Below, one piece after another: positions 19,265 through 28,211 of a stretch of DNA of 64,000 bases. Source of the DNA: Olsenella intestinalis. GTDB lineage: Bacteria > Actinomycetota > Coriobacteriia > Coriobacteriales > Atopobiaceae. The stretch's first letter is position 1, and each line of letters begins with the position of its first letter. Below the pieces are notes generated by a model that made no database searches, was not told the origin of the DNA, and worked only from the letters and a program-made list of their open reading frames with translations. Both the position numbers and the translations under genes were made by a program. The stretch spans positions 124,001 through 188,000 of the forward strand of contig NZ_JALGRK010000001.1 in NCBI RefSeq assembly GCF_023276655.1. The letters are read 5' to 3'.

Positions 19265-19384
19265 TCAGGGCGGGGTGCAATTCCCCACTGGCGGTGACGG
19301 CGAGGCCGAAGTCCGCGACCCGCGAAAGCGGCTGACCTGGTGCGACTCCAGGACCAACGGTGACAGTCCGGATGGAAGAAACGG
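19265..19384 (+). promoter_or_regulatory. FMN riboswitch (RFN element)
   Basis: The sequence carries the conserved RFN boxes in order: CAGGGCGGGGTGCAATTCCC, then CACTGGCGGT, CCGCGACCCGCGAAAGCGG, GACCTGGTGCGACTCCAGGA and finally AGTCCGGATGGAAGAAACGG. The class binds FMN and represses riboflavin synthesis or import genes. Its 3' end abuts the ribosome site ACGGAGG of the RibU-like gene and no U-tract terminator intervenes, so control of translation initiation is likely. The rest of the 18999-19392 gap holds the leftward murB promoter region (TATAAT on the minus strand at 19071-19076) and a possible TATCCT -10 box at 19249-19254 for the riboswitch transcript. Confidence 0.95.
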
Positions 19385-19392
19385 AGGCCGCA

Positions 19393-19998
19393 ATGGCACA
19401 GTCAACGCACGGCGACAGCCGTCCCAAGGGCGCGATGTCGCGCCACGACAACCACTCCACCAGCGAGCAGGGCACCTGGACCACCAAGCGGATCGCGATC
19501 ACGGCGCTGTTCTGCTCGGTTGCCGCCATCTGCACGCTCATGGTCGAGTTCCCCATCCTGCCGGGCGTGACCTGGCTCAAGTACGACCCGTCGGGCATCG
19601 TCGCGCTCGTGGCCGGCTTCGCCTTCGGCCCCGCGACCGGGGCCATCGTCTCCACGATCCCCTACCTCGTGCACCTCGCCACGCAGTCGGGCATCTACGG
19701 CATGCTGATGGCCATGCTCGCCACCATCGCGCTCGTGCTCCCCGCGTCGCTCGTCTACCGCCGCACGCCCACCATGCGCGGCGCGATCGTCGGCCTCGCA
19801 CTCGGCGCCGTCTGCGCCCTCGTCGCCTGCATCGCGGGCAACATCGTCGTGACGCCGCTCTACACCGGCATGTCGACCCAGGCCGTCATCGACCTGATCG
19901 TTCCCGCGCTCCTGCCGTTCAACCTGCTCAAGATCGGCATCAACTGCGCGATGTGCGTGCTGGTCTACAAGCCCATCGTGCGCGCGCTCGACAACTAG
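19393..19998 (+). CDS. ribU: ECF transporter S component, riboflavin-specific
   Basis: 201-residue membrane protein, the substrate-binding subunit of an energy-coupling-factor importer. A hydrophilic N-terminus of about 35 residues is followed by about six hydrophobic segments with the ECF-type stretch KRIAITALFCSVAAICTLMVEFPI and the RibU-like VTWLKYDPSGIVALVAGFAFGP. The FMN riboswitch directly upstream makes riboflavin the substrate. ATG 19393 is chosen because ACGGAGG precedes it by 5 bases; ATG codons further in are less well placed. It is followed after 2 bases by the ATPase gene: a complete importer operon with its own energising module. Confidence 0.93.
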   Translation: MAQSTHGDSRPKGAMSRHDNHSTSEQGTWTTKRIAITALFCSVAAICTLMVEFPILPGVTWLKYDPSGIVALVAGFAFGPATGAIVSTIPYLVHLATQSGIYGMLMAMLATIALVLPASLVYRRTPTMRGAIVGLALGAVCALVACIAGNIVVTPLYTGMSTQAVIDLIVPALLPFNLLKIGINCAMCVLVYKPIVRALDN

Positions 19999-20000
19999 CC

Positions 20001-21830
20001 ATGCCGGCCGCCGCCGAGAAGAGCGTGGCCTCGCTCTCCCACGTCACCCTCCGCTACGAGCGCGGCGCGCTCGCCCTCGACGACGTCTCGCTCGACGTCC
20101 GCGCCGGCGAGCACGTCTGCGTCCTGGGTGCCAACGGCTCGGGCAAGTCCACGCTCGCCCTCGTGCTGGCAGGGCTCCTCGCCCCGGACGCCGGCGACGT
20201 GACGCTCCTGGGCGAGCAGGTCCTCGCCGGCGGCCACGTCGACTTCGCGGCGTACGGCCGCGCGCGCCGGGGCCTCGGCCTCGTGTTCCAGAACCCCGAC
20301 GACCAGATCGTCACCACGGTCGTGGAGGACGACGTCGCCTTCGGCCCCGAGAACCTCTGCGTCGAGCCCGCCCAGATCGAGCGCCGCGTCCGCCGCGAGC
20401 TCGACCGCGTCGCCATGGGCGCCTTCGCCAAGGCCGACCCCACGCGCCTCTCCGGCGGCCAGAAGCAGCGCGTCGCCATCGCCGGCGCGCTCGCCATGGA
20501 GCCGCGCCTGCTCGTCCTCGACGAGCCCGGCGCCCTGCTCGACGTGCGCGGACGCCGCGCCATCATGCGCGTCATGGGCCGCCTGCGCGCGGCCGGCACC
20601 ACGATCGTGCACGTCACGCACTTCATGGAGGAGGCCCTCGCGGCCGACCGCGTCATCGTCCTGAGCGAGGGCAAGGTCGCGCTCTCCGGCACGCCCGAGC
20701 AGGTCTTCTCCCACGCCGAGAAGATCGCGGCCCTCGGGCTCGAGGAGCCCTTCTGCGCGCGCCTCGCCTCCCGGCTGCAGGCCCTCGGCGTCGGCGTCGA
20801 CTGGACCGTCGACGACGACGCCCTCACCCGAAGGCTCGCCTCGCTCCTCGCCGCCGCCCCGGCCGCGCCGGCACCGGCTCCCGTCCCGTCCCCGGCCGAG
20901 CCGTCGCCGGCAACCCCTGGCGACGAGCCCGCCATCCTCGCCGACGACGTCTCCTTCGCCTACGGATCCGCCGATCACGCCCACGCCCTCGACCACGTGA
21001 GCCTCAGCGTCGCCCCCGGCGCCTCGGTCGCCATCGTCGGCCAGACCGGCTCGGGCAAGTCGACGCTCGCCCGCATCGCCTGCGCCCTCGAGACGCCCGA
21101 CGCCGGCCGCATGGTCGTCGGCGGCATCGACACCGCCACGCGCCGCAACCGCCGCCTGCTCCACGGGCGCATCGGCTACGTCATGCAGCACCCCGAGCGC
21201 CAGCTCTTCGCCGAGACCGTCCTGAAGGACGTCGCCTTCGGCCCCACCAACCTGGGCCTCTCCGCCGAGGAGGTCGCCCGCCGCAGCCGGCGCGCCCTCG
21301 CGATCGTCGGCCTCGCCGACAAGGCCGACGCCTCCCCCTTCGAGCTCTCCGGCGGCCAGCAGCGCCTCTGCGCGATCGCCGGCGTGCTGGCCATGCGCCC
21401 GCGCACGCTCGTCCTCGACGAGCCCACGGCCGGCCTCGACCCGCGCGGCCGTACCCAGCTCGCGCGCATCCTCGCCGACGTCCACGCGCGCGGCGTCACC
21501 GTCGCGGTCGTGACCCACTCCATGGACGACGCAGCCCTCGCGCAGCAGGTCATCGTCCTCGACCGCTCGCACGTCATGGCCGACGGCACGCCTGCCTCCG
21601 TCTTCGCCGAGAAGAGCGCGGCATCCCTCGCAGACGCCGGCCTCGGGCTTCCCACCGCCCTCTCCTGGGCGCTCGCCCTGCGCGACGCCGGCGCACCCGA
21701 CCTCGGCGCGCCCCTCACGCTCGACGCGCTCGCGACTGCGATCGCCTCCCGCCTCGCGCTCGCCGCCCCCGCCGCACCGGGCGCGCCCGCCGCCCCGGGT
21801 GAACCCGTCGGTCCCAGGGAGGTGCGCTAG
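20001..21830 (+). CDS. ecfA: ECF transporter energising ATPase, fused EcfA-EcfA'
   Basis: 609 residues containing two ABC ATPase domains that are usually separate proteins. Domain 1: Walker A GANGSGKST (43-51), NPDDQIVTTVVEDDVAFGPEN, signature LSGGQKQR (160-167), Walker B LLVLDEP with a D-loop reading GALLD. Domain 2: GQTGSGKST (about 337-345), QHPERQLFAETVLKDVAFGP, LSGGQQR, LVLDEPTAGLD. A Pro/Ala linker (about 285-307) joins them. The gene starts 2 bases after ribU and ends 1 base before ecfT, so a coupled operon. It powers RibU and possibly other S components. Two GAGAAGAGC words lie in it (AAEKS near the start and AEKS near the end). Confidence 0.93.
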   Translation: MPAAAEKSVASLSHVTLRYERGALALDDVSLDVRAGEHVCVLGANGSGKSTLALVLAGLLAPDAGDVTLLGEQVLAGGHVDFAAYGRARRGLGLVFQNPDDQIVTTVVEDDVAFGPENLCVEPAQIERRVRRELDRVAMGAFAKADPTRLSGGQKQRVAIAGALAMEPRLLVLDEPGALLDVRGRRAIMRVMGRLRAAGTTIVHVTHFMEEALAADRVIVLSEGKVALSGTPEQVFSHAEKIAALGLEEPFCARLASRLQALGVGVDWTVDDDALTRRLASLLAAAPAAPAPAPVPSPAEPSPATPGDEPAILADDVSFAYGSADHAHALDHVSLSVAPGASVAIVGQTGSGKSTLARIACALETPDAGRMVVGGIDTATRRNRRLLHGRIGYVMQHPERQLFAETVLKDVAFGPTNLGLSAEEVARRSRRALAIVGLADKADASPFELSGGQQRLCAIAGVLAMRPRTLVLDEPTAGLDPRGRTQLARILADVHARGVTVAVVTHSMDDAALAQQVIVLDRSHVMADGTPASVFAEKSAASLADAGLGLPTALSWALALRDAGAPDLGAPLTLDALATAIASRLALAAPAAPGAPAAPGEPVGPREVR

Positions 21831-21831
21831 C

Positions 21832-22653
21832 ATGGCCCTTCGCATCGCCTTCGGTCAGTACTACGCGGCCGACTCCCCCATCCACCGGCTCGACGCGCGC
21901 ACCAAGGTCATCGGCGCCCTCGCGCTCATGCTGCTCACGTTCTTCGTCCGCACGCCGGCCCAGCTCGCCCTCGCGCTCGCCTTCGCGGCAGCCCTCACGG
22001 CGACCTCCCGCGTCAGTGCGGCGCGACTGCTCGAGGCGGCGCGCCCCCTTCTCGTCATGGTCGTCCTGCTGAGCCTCTTCAACTTGCTGCTCGTCCGCGG
22101 CGGCGAGACCCTCGTCTCGCTCGGACCCGTGACCATCACCTCGGCCGGCGCCTGGGCGGCCGTGCTCTACTCGCTGCGCGTCGCCATCGCGATCTGCGCG
22201 GGCCTGCTGCTCCTGCTCGCGACCACGCCCACCGAGCTCACCGACGCCTTCGAGGCGATCCTCTCGCCGCTCGCGCGCCTCGGCCTTCCGGCCCACGAGC
22301 TCGCCATGGTCTTCTCGCTCATGCTGCGCTTCATCCCCACGCTCGCCGACGAGCTCTCGGCCATCCTCGACGCGCAGCGCTCCCGCGGCGCCTCGCTCTC
22401 GCAGGGCTCGCCCGCCCGACGCCTCCGCTCGCTCGTTCCCGTGATCGTGGCGCTGCTCGCGAGCGCCCTGCACCATGCCAACGGCCTCTCGCGCACGCTC
22501 GACGCGCGCTGCTTCGCGGCAGGCGCGCCCCGCACGCACTGGCACCCACTGCGCCTCGGCCGCGAGGACGCCGTCGCGGCGCTGGTCCTCGTCGCCTTCG
22601 CGACCGGCCTCATCGCGCTCGGCCAGGTAACGCAGCTTCCCGTCGCGCCCTAG
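21832..22653 (+). CDS. ecfT: ECF transporter transmembrane protein
   Basis: 273-residue scaffold subunit that couples the ATPases to the S component. Hydrophobic segments occur throughout, with the start SPIHRLDARTKVIGALALML typical of EcfT/CbiQ. The cytoplasmic coupling motifs are LDAQRSRGASL and a second, degenerate one, LDARCFAAG (ARC where ARG is usual). ATG 21832 follows GGGAGGTG. Last gene of the ribU operon; its end overlaps the convergent acetyltransferase gene by 4 bases. Confidence 0.92.
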   Translation: MALRIAFGQYYAADSPIHRLDARTKVIGALALMLLTFFVRTPAQLALALAFAAALTATSRVSAARLLEAARPLLVMVVLLSLFNLLLVRGGETLVSLGPVTITSAGAWAAVLYSLRVAIAICAGLLLLLATTPTELTDAFEAILSPLARLGLPAHELAMVFSLMLRFIPTLADELSAILDAQRSRGASLSQGSPARRLRSLVPVIVALLASALHHANGLSRTLDARCFAAGAPRTHWHPLRLGREDAVAALVLVAFATGLIALGQVTQLPVAP

Positions 22654-23225
22654 CGGGCCTCGCCGCCCTCGGGCACGCCCACCTCGGCCGCGTCTACTAT
22701 CCGCGGCCGGTACGACATCGGCGCCAGGTTGCCCACGATCTGGCGCAGCCGCTCGCTCGAGATGTCCTGCTGCGTCGAGAGCACCAGGTACGTGCCCTCG
22801 TCGTCAATCAGGCACCGCCCCGTCGACGTCACGCCCGCCCTGCGGTAGAACGCCATCCGGCGCCTGCGCTGCTCGGCGTTGGGCGCGTCCGCGTACGGCG
22901 GCTCCACGTCGAGCGCCAGCGGACGCGAGCCCGCGCGACGGCGCATCTCGGCAAGCACCGCTGAGCCCACGCCCCGTCCGCGCATCTCGTCGCTCACGGC
23001 AAGGTACAGCAGGTAGAGACCCTCGTCTGACTCGACGGAATACGTGATCGCCGCAAGAGAGCCGCCCAGCACGTGCACCTCCAGGCGCACGCAGCCCCTA
23101 AGCGCGTTCACGAGCAGCATGCCAAAGGGCAGGCGCTCCACGTCGGGAAACGCCCGCTCGTAGAGCCCCCTCACCTCCCGCTTCCAAGGCGAGAAGAGCC
23201 CGACTTCCTCATGCGTGAGCTCCAT
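22650..23225 (-). CDS. GNAT-family N-acetyltransferase
   Basis: 191 residues with one GNAT fold: LYLLYLAVSDEMRGRGVGSAVL is the beta4-acetyl-CoA loop segment (R/Q-x-x-G-x-G/A as RGRGVG). The conserved PFGMLLVNALRG start and the later NAEQRRRRMAFYRRAGV fit small-molecule or peptide acetyltransferases annotated only generally. Substrate unknown. Convergent with ecfT, ends overlapping by 4 bases, so no room for a separate terminator. A GAGAAGAGC word lies near the gene start. Confidence 0.85.
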   Translation of the reverse strand: MELTHEEVGLFSPWKREVRGLYERAFPDVERLPFGMLLVNALRGCVRLEVHVLGGSLAAITYSVESDEGLYLLYLAVSDEMRGRGVGSAVLAEMRRRAGSRPLALDVEPPYADAPNAEQRRRRMAFYRRAGVTSTGRCLIDDEGTYLVLSTQQDISSERLRQIVGNLAPMSYRPRIVDAAEVGVPEGGEAR

Positions 23226-23243
23226 CCGAGGTGCGCCCGCCCC

Positions 23244-24845
23244 TTACTTCTTGCGCTTGGGGGCAGACGCGCCGGCCTTCTTGGCCGCCTGCTTGGCGGC
23301 AGGCTTGGCGGCCTTCTTGGCGACGGTCGTCGCGGCCTTGGTCGCGACGACGGCCTTGGCAGCGGTCTTCGCGCCGGCAGCCGCCTTGGCGCCCGCCTTC
23401 TTCGCCGCCGGCTTCGCGGCCTTCTTGGCGGCAGGCTTCGCCGCCGCCTTGGCCGCCTTGGTGCCGGCCTTCGCCGCCTTGGTCGCGACGGCCGCCTTGG
23501 CGCCAGCCTTGACGGCCTTCTTGGCCGCCTTCTTCGCCGCCTTCTTGACGACGGGCTTGGCGACCCTCTTGGCCTCGGCAATGGCCTTCTCGGCCGCGGC
23601 GCGCTCGGCCTCGACGGCGGCCTTCACGGCGTCGAGCGCGGTGGCGGCCGTCTCCCTCACGTCCTTGGCGGCCTCGACGGCAGCCTCGTGGTCGGCGACG
23701 GCGCCCTCGGCTGCGGCCTTGTTCTGGACCGCGTGCTCGGCCGCGGCCTTGGCCTCGCCGGCGACCCACTCGGCGTCGGCGCGCGCACGAGACGCGGCGT
23801 CGGCGCGGTCCTGCGCCTCGCGGGCCTTGGCCTCGGCCTCGGCGAGCAGCCCGGCCACGCGGTCGCGCTCGGCCCAGAGCTCGGCGGCCTTCTCGCACAT
23901 GTCCTTCTCGACGAGGCGGCACTTCTCGACGACGCTCAGCTCCTTCTCGACGCGCTCGGCCGTGGTGGCCACGTCGGCCACGGCGACCTTGAGGGCGTCG
24001 CGGGCAGAGGCGAGCCCCTCCTTCTCGTCGGCGAGCACCTCGCGGGCATGCTCCGCCTCGACCTTCGCGTACGAGAGGTCGGCCGTCAGCTTGCGCTCCT
24101 CGAGGCCGCCGACCTTGAGCACGGCCGGCAGCATCTGGCGGGTCTCCTCGAGCCACCAGTGCCATGCGTGAGACACGTCGTAGCCCCAGTACTCGAACGT
24201 CGCGTTGATGCCCTTCTCGGCAAGTGCGCCGTCCAGCGCGCGCTGGGTGTCGATGCCGGCCTCGCTGGGCTCCTGGCCGCAGACAAAGGCCATGGGCAGG
24301 GCGCGCAGCGCGGTGGCCGCCGCGGAGCGGGGCTTGATCGCGCCGGCCATGTCGACGGGCGAGACGAGCTTCCATGCGTCGTCGAGGTCGCAGTCGGTAA
24401 AGCGGCGGGCGTCGTAGGTGCCCGAGAGCGCGAGCAGGCCGCTGAAGCTGCCGGGGTCGCGCAGGACCGCGAGCGTCGCGTTGAGCGCGCCCATGCCGGC
24501 GCCGAGCGCGACGGGCGCCTCAGCGGCAGCCGTCTTGGTGACGAAGGGAACGAGCTGCTTGGTCACGAACGCGAGGTAGGCCTCGATGTTCTCGAGGCGG
24601 TAGTCGAGAAACGCGTGGCGCGCGTACCAGCCAAGGTCGTCGGCGGAGTCGACGCAGAAGAGCTGCACCTCGCCGGAGTCGATCAGGCTGGAGAGCCCGT
24701 CGATCATGCCGGCGTCGTGCCAGCTCACGAACGAGGAGTTGCCCTCGGGGAAGACCACCACGGGCCTGCCCGCCTCGCCGTAGCGAACGATGTCGAAGCT
24801 CTTCTGCAGGTCCTTGCACTCAAGGGAGAACCTCTCGGTCTTCAT
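23244..24845 (-). CDS. Pseudo-esterase fused to coiled coil and histone-H1-like KA-rich tail
   Basis: 533 residues in three parts. Residues 1-240 look like the small alpha/beta-hydrolase esterase family (VVVFPEGNSSFVSWHDAGM, a late His in DVSHAWHWW at 226), but the nucleophile elbow reads G-A-G-M-G (115-119) with Gly where Ser is expected, so hydrolysis by the usual triad seems impossible. Residues about 250-405 are an Ala/Glu/Lys-rich coiled coil. Residues about 408-533 are repeats of KKAAKKA/KPAAKKA type, like bacterial histone-H1-like or HupB C-terminal tails that bind DNA. Clean ATG with GAGAGAGG upstream. A nucleoid- or envelope-linked structural role is possible; I do not assign a function. 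Confidence 0.8.
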   Translation of the reverse strand: MKTERFSLECKDLQKSFDIVRYGEAGRPVVVFPEGNSSFVSWHDAGMIDGLSSLIDSGEVQLFCVDSADDLGWYARHAFLDYRLENIEAYLAFVTKQLVPFVTKTAAAEAPVALGAGMGALNATLAVLRDPGSFSGLLALSGTYDARRFTDCDLDDAWKLVSPVDMAGAIKPRSAAATALRALPMAFVCGQEPSEAGIDTQRALDGALAEKGINATFEYWGYDVSHAWHWWLEETRQMLPAVLKVGGLEERKLTADLSYAKVEAEHAREVLADEKEGLASARDALKVAVADVATTAERVEKELSVVEKCRLVEKDMCEKAAELWAERDRVAGLLAEAEAKAREAQDRADAASRARADAEWVAGEAKAAAEHAVQNKAAAEGAVADHEAAVEAAKDVRETAATALDAVKAAVEAERAAAEKAIAEAKRVAKPVVKKAAKKAAKKAVKAGAKAAVATKAAKAGTKAAKAAAKPAAKKAAKPAAKKAGAKAAAGAKTAAKAVVATKAATTVAKKAAKPAAKQAAKKAGASAPKRKK

Positions 24846-24910
24846 GGGCGTCTCATCCTCTCTCGCGAATGAATCATCCGGCGTCGCGGCACGCGCATCG
24901 AAAATGCACT

Positions 24911-24925
24911 GTTTACTATAGTAAC
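24911..24925. promoter_or_regulatory. Palindrome in the divergent 24846-25004 promoter region
   Basis: The perfect 12-bp palindrome TTACTATAGTAA (24913-24924) lies midway between the divergent pseudo-esterase and HAD genes in an AT-rich island. It could be an operator or overlapping divergent -10 regions (TATAGT on either strand). Confidence 0.45.
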
Positions 24926-25004
24926 CCGCACGGGCGAGCTGCGCAGGGCAGGCGCATAATAGACGGCAGACGACACGCGAGACGCACGAACGGAAGGCCC
25001 CAAG

Positions 25005-25958
25005 ATGATCAAGCTCGCACTCACGGACCTCGACGAGACCCTCATCCACTTTGGCCTGAGCCGCGCGACCGACCACGCGCTTGCCGCGATCGAGGAGGCG
25101 CAGGCGGCCGGCGTGCACGTGGCCGCCGTGACGGGACGCATCATGGACGGGCTGCTTGACGCCTTCGACGGTCGCGAGTCCTGCTGCAGGACCGCGGCGC
25201 TCTCCAACGGCCAGATCGTGCTCGTCGACGGCGAGCTCGCCCACGCCGAGTACCTGGACCACGACGCCCTGGCCCTCGTGGCCGACCTTCTGCGAGAAGA
25301 GCCTGGCTACGTGCTCAACGTCGTGCTTGGCGCCGAGGCGCCCCGCTCGCACCGCGTCATCGTGTGCGACGACCCCTCCGTAGAGGCCAAGATCCACACG
25401 ACCGACGGCGTGACCGTGGAGTGCCGGCCGGACCTTCCCGACGCGCCGATCATCAAGGCGAACGTCCACGTGCTCAAGAACGTCGAGCGCATGGCCGAGG
25501 TGCGCGCCCGCATGGAGGCGCTGTCCGAGAAGATCACGTTCGTCTCGCCCGGAGACAGCGTGCCGCTGCTCGACATCGCGCCGGCCGCGTGGGGCAAGGA
25601 CGTGGGCGCCGACATCCTCTGCGAGGCCCTGGGGCTCTCCCGCGACGAGGTGGCCGTGTTCGGCGACGCCGAGAACGACCTCGACATCATGCGCGCCTTC
25701 CCCAACTCCGTGGCCGTCGCGAACGCCACCGAGGAGGTCGCGGCCGCGGCGCGCTGGCACATTGGCGCCTCGGCCGACGACGCCGTGGCGGACGCTCTTC
25801 TCGACATCGCCCGCGCGGCGCGCGAGGCCGAGGCGACCGGCGCGGACGTGATGCCGGCGTTCATGAGCGAGTCGGCGAACGAGCGGGGGCTGGCCGCGCG
25901 CGAGAGGCCGCTCGGCGAGCGCAGGGTCGAGCGACTGCCGCTGTTCACGCGCAGGTAG
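25005..25958 (+). CDS. HAD-superfamily hydrolase, Cof/IIB type
   Basis: 317 residues. HAD motif I is LTDLDETLI (nucleophile and general-acid Asp both present), motif II lies near VAAVTGRIMDG, the motif III Lys is around AAWGKDVGADIL, and motif IV is VAVFGDAENDLDIMRAF. This is the Cof-type sugar-phosphate or FMN phosphatase arrangement with a C2 cap between. The last 40 residues are a charged extension without known features. ATG follows GGAAGG. Substrate cannot be told from the sequence. Confidence 0.9.
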   Translation: MIKLALTDLDETLIHFGLSRATDHALAAIEEAQAAGVHVAAVTGRIMDGLLDAFDGRESCCRTAALSNGQIVLVDGELAHAEYLDHDALALVADLLREEPGYVLNVVLGAEAPRSHRVIVCDDPSVEAKIHTTDGVTVECRPDLPDAPIIKANVHVLKNVERMAEVRARMEALSEKITFVSPGDSVPLLDIAPAAWGKDVGADILCEALGLSRDEVAVFGDAENDLDIMRAFPNSVAVANATEEVAAAARWHIGASADDAVADALLDIARAAREAEATGADVMPAFMSESANERGLAARERPLGERRVERLPLFTRR

Positions 25959-26160
25959 CTCAGGCACTGGCGCGCCCGCCAGGGCGGGTGCCCGGTCGGG
26001 TGCCCAGGCGGGGCGAGGTTCAGGCTTCGCTCAGCCAACTTTGGCTTTCCATCAGCATTGAGCGAGGGTTGTAGAAGCGGCGCGATGCCGCGCCATACTG
26101 GCGTTTTCCTGCGTAGTATCGGGTCATCCAATGATGGGCGACATCAGAGAGGTGACCACC

Positions 26161-28101
26161 ATGAGGAAGACGACGCACGCCGCCATCGCCGCGGGACTCT
26201 CGCTGGCGCTGGCCCTTGGAGGGGCGCCCCTTACGGCGCTCGCGAACACCGACGGCACAGAGGCGTCGACCGCGGCCGAGTCCGTCGGGACGCTTTCGAG
26301 CCAGGCCGACGTCAGCGCGCGGCTGACGTTCTCGGATTCCGGCATCGCCGAGACGAGCGCCGGCGAGGGCTACAAGATCGAGGGCACGACGCTCACCATC
26401 ACCCAGGCAGGAACCTACGTTGTCAGCGGCTCCTGCGCGGACGGCTCGATCGAGGTCAAGAAGGGCGTGAGCGGCGTGACCATCGTGCTGAGCGACCTCA
26501 CGCTCTCGAAGGCGAACGACAAGGCGATCAAGTTCAAGGCGGGGTCGTCGGGCGCCATCGTGGTCGAGGGGACCAACGCGCTCTCGACCTCGGGTGACAA
26601 GGCGGTCATCAAGGCGAACGCCGCCACCGACGACGCGGGCGAGGTGGCCTACGCGTCCGACGGCACGACCGAGGGCGGCGACCTGACCATCTCGGGCACC
26701 GGCTCGCTGAGCCTGAGCTCGAGCTACTCGGAGGTCGTGGACGGCGAGACCGAGGGCTGCGACGCCATCAACTGCGAGGGCGACCTGACGGTCCTCTCGG
26801 GCACGTTCGACATCGACGTCACGGACGACGCGATGCACGCGGACAACACGCTGACCATCGGCGCCGCGGGCACGGCGGGGCCGACCATCAACGTCGCGGG
26901 CGCCCAGGAGGGCCTGGAGGGCGCGACGGTGAACCTCCTCTCCGGCACCGGTGACATCACGACGGCCGACGACGGCGTCAACGCGGCCAACGCCGACCTC
27001 GCCACGTACGGCTGGCAGTACGCGATCAACGTCTCCGGCGGCAGCTGGAGGATCGTTGCAGGCGGCGACGGAATCGACTCCAACGGCGACCTTGCGATCT
27101 CGGGCGGCACGACCGAGGTCTATTGCACCGGCTCGGGCAACGGTGCCCTCGACATCGGCGAGGGCGCCGAGGGCGAGGTGCGCGGGACCTTCTCGATCAC
27201 CGGCGGCACGATCTTCGCGGTGGGATCCGACATGTGCATCACGCCCTCGAGCGGCACCTACGCGCTCTTCGGCGCGCAAGGTGGCATGGGCGGCGGGCCC
27301 GGCGGCATGGGCGGAGGGCCCGGCCAGGGCGGCATGAGGCCCATGGACGACTCCGGCGAAGGTGAGACCAGCGTAGACGAGCTGACCACGCAGGCGAGCG
27401 GCATCGTCTCGGCGGGACAGAAGACGACCGTGTCCTCGGGCTCGACGACGCTCTTCACCACCACCGCGGCCTCGAGCGGATCGTATGCGCTCTTCTCGAC
27501 CGACGGACTGTCGGGCAACGATACGCTGACGCTTGCCAGCGGGTCGACCAGCACGAGCGCCACCACGGGCTCGGGCGCCTCGCAGGGCACGCAGCCGGGC
27601 CAGGGCACGCAGCCCGGGCAGCCGGGCCAGGGCACGCAGCCGGGACAGGGCATGCCGCCCAGCCAGAGCGGACAGGACGGCACCGAGCAGGAGCAGGAGG
27701 GTGCCATGTACCGACTGTACAACCCCTACAGCGGCGAGCACTTCTACACCGCCAGCTCCTACGAGCGAAACCAGCTCGTGAGCGTCGGGTGGCAGTACGA
27801 GGGCGTCGGCTGGATCGCGCCCGCGTCGAGCGGCACGCCGGTGTATCGCCTCTACAACCCGTATGCCGGCGACCACCACTACACGACGAGCTCGGTCGAG
27901 CGTGACAGCCTCATGGCGGCGGGCTGGTCCTACGAGGGCATCGGCTGGTACAGCGACGACGCGCAGGCCACGCCGCTCTACCGCGAGTACAACCCCAACG
28001 CCACCGTCGGCACCCACAACTACACGACGAGCGCGGCGGAGCACGAGCACCTCGTGTCGCTGGGTTGGTCGGACGAGGGTATCGCCTGGTACGCACTGTA
28101 G
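26161..28101 (+). CDS. Secreted carbohydrate-binding beta-helix protein with three DUF5648 repeats
   Basis: 646 residues. Signal peptide: MRKTTHAAIAAGLSLALALG with cleavage near ALANT. Residues about 60-430 match the Cthe_2159-type (DUF4353) beta-helix domain (LTITQAGTYVVSGSCADGS, then NDKAIKFKAGSSGAIVVEG, DDAMHADNTLTI). A Gly/Gln/Pro low-complexity linker with repeats of GQGTQPGQ follows. Three C-terminal modules of about 42 residues begin YRLYNPYSGEHFYTAS, YRLYNPYAGDHHYTTS and YREYNPNATVGTHNYTTS, the DUF5648 repeat common in gut actinobacteria and Firmicutes surface proteins. Probably binds cell-wall or dietary glycans. No anchor motif at the C-terminus. ATG 26161 is chosen for the signal peptide and GAGAGGTG upstream. 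Confidence 0.86.
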   Translation: MRKTTHAAIAAGLSLALALGGAPLTALANTDGTEASTAAESVGTLSSQADVSARLTFSDSGIAETSAGEGYKIEGTTLTITQAGTYVVSGSCADGSIEVKKGVSGVTIVLSDLTLSKANDKAIKFKAGSSGAIVVEGTNALSTSGDKAVIKANAATDDAGEVAYASDGTTEGGDLTISGTGSLSLSSSYSEVVDGETEGCDAINCEGDLTVLSGTFDIDVTDDAMHADNTLTIGAAGTAGPTINVAGAQEGLEGATVNLLSGTGDITTADDGVNAANADLATYGWQYAINVSGGSWRIVAGGDGIDSNGDLAISGGTTEVYCTGSGNGALDIGEGAEGEVRGTFSITGGTIFAVGSDMCITPSSGTYALFGAQGGMGGGPGGMGGGPGQGGMRPMDDSGEGETSVDELTTQASGIVSAGQKTTVSSGSTTLFTTTAASSGSYALFSTDGLSGNDTLTLASGSTSTSATTGSGASQGTQPGQGTQPGQPGQGTQPGQGMPPSQSGQDGTEQEQEGAMYRLYNPYSGEHFYTASSYERNQLVSVGWQYEGVGWIAPASSGTPVYRLYNPYAGDHHYTTSSVERDSLMAAGWSYEGIGWYSDDAQATPLYREYNPNATVGTHNYTTSAAEHEHLVSLGWSDEGIAWYAL

Positions 28102-28211
28102 ACGCGCCTTGGGCGAAGACCTCGCAACGAGAGGGCGCCCCGTCTCCCGGGCCGGTCGGGCTCGGGCGGCGGGGCGCCGCATGGGAGGGGCGTCGAGCGG
28201 CGGGGCGTCGG

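Noticed and set aside
24846-25967. Continuation of the pseudo-esterase frame upstream to 25967
   Set aside because: It runs antisense through the HAD hydrolase gene; the ATG at 24845 has a good ribosome site and matches the domain start.
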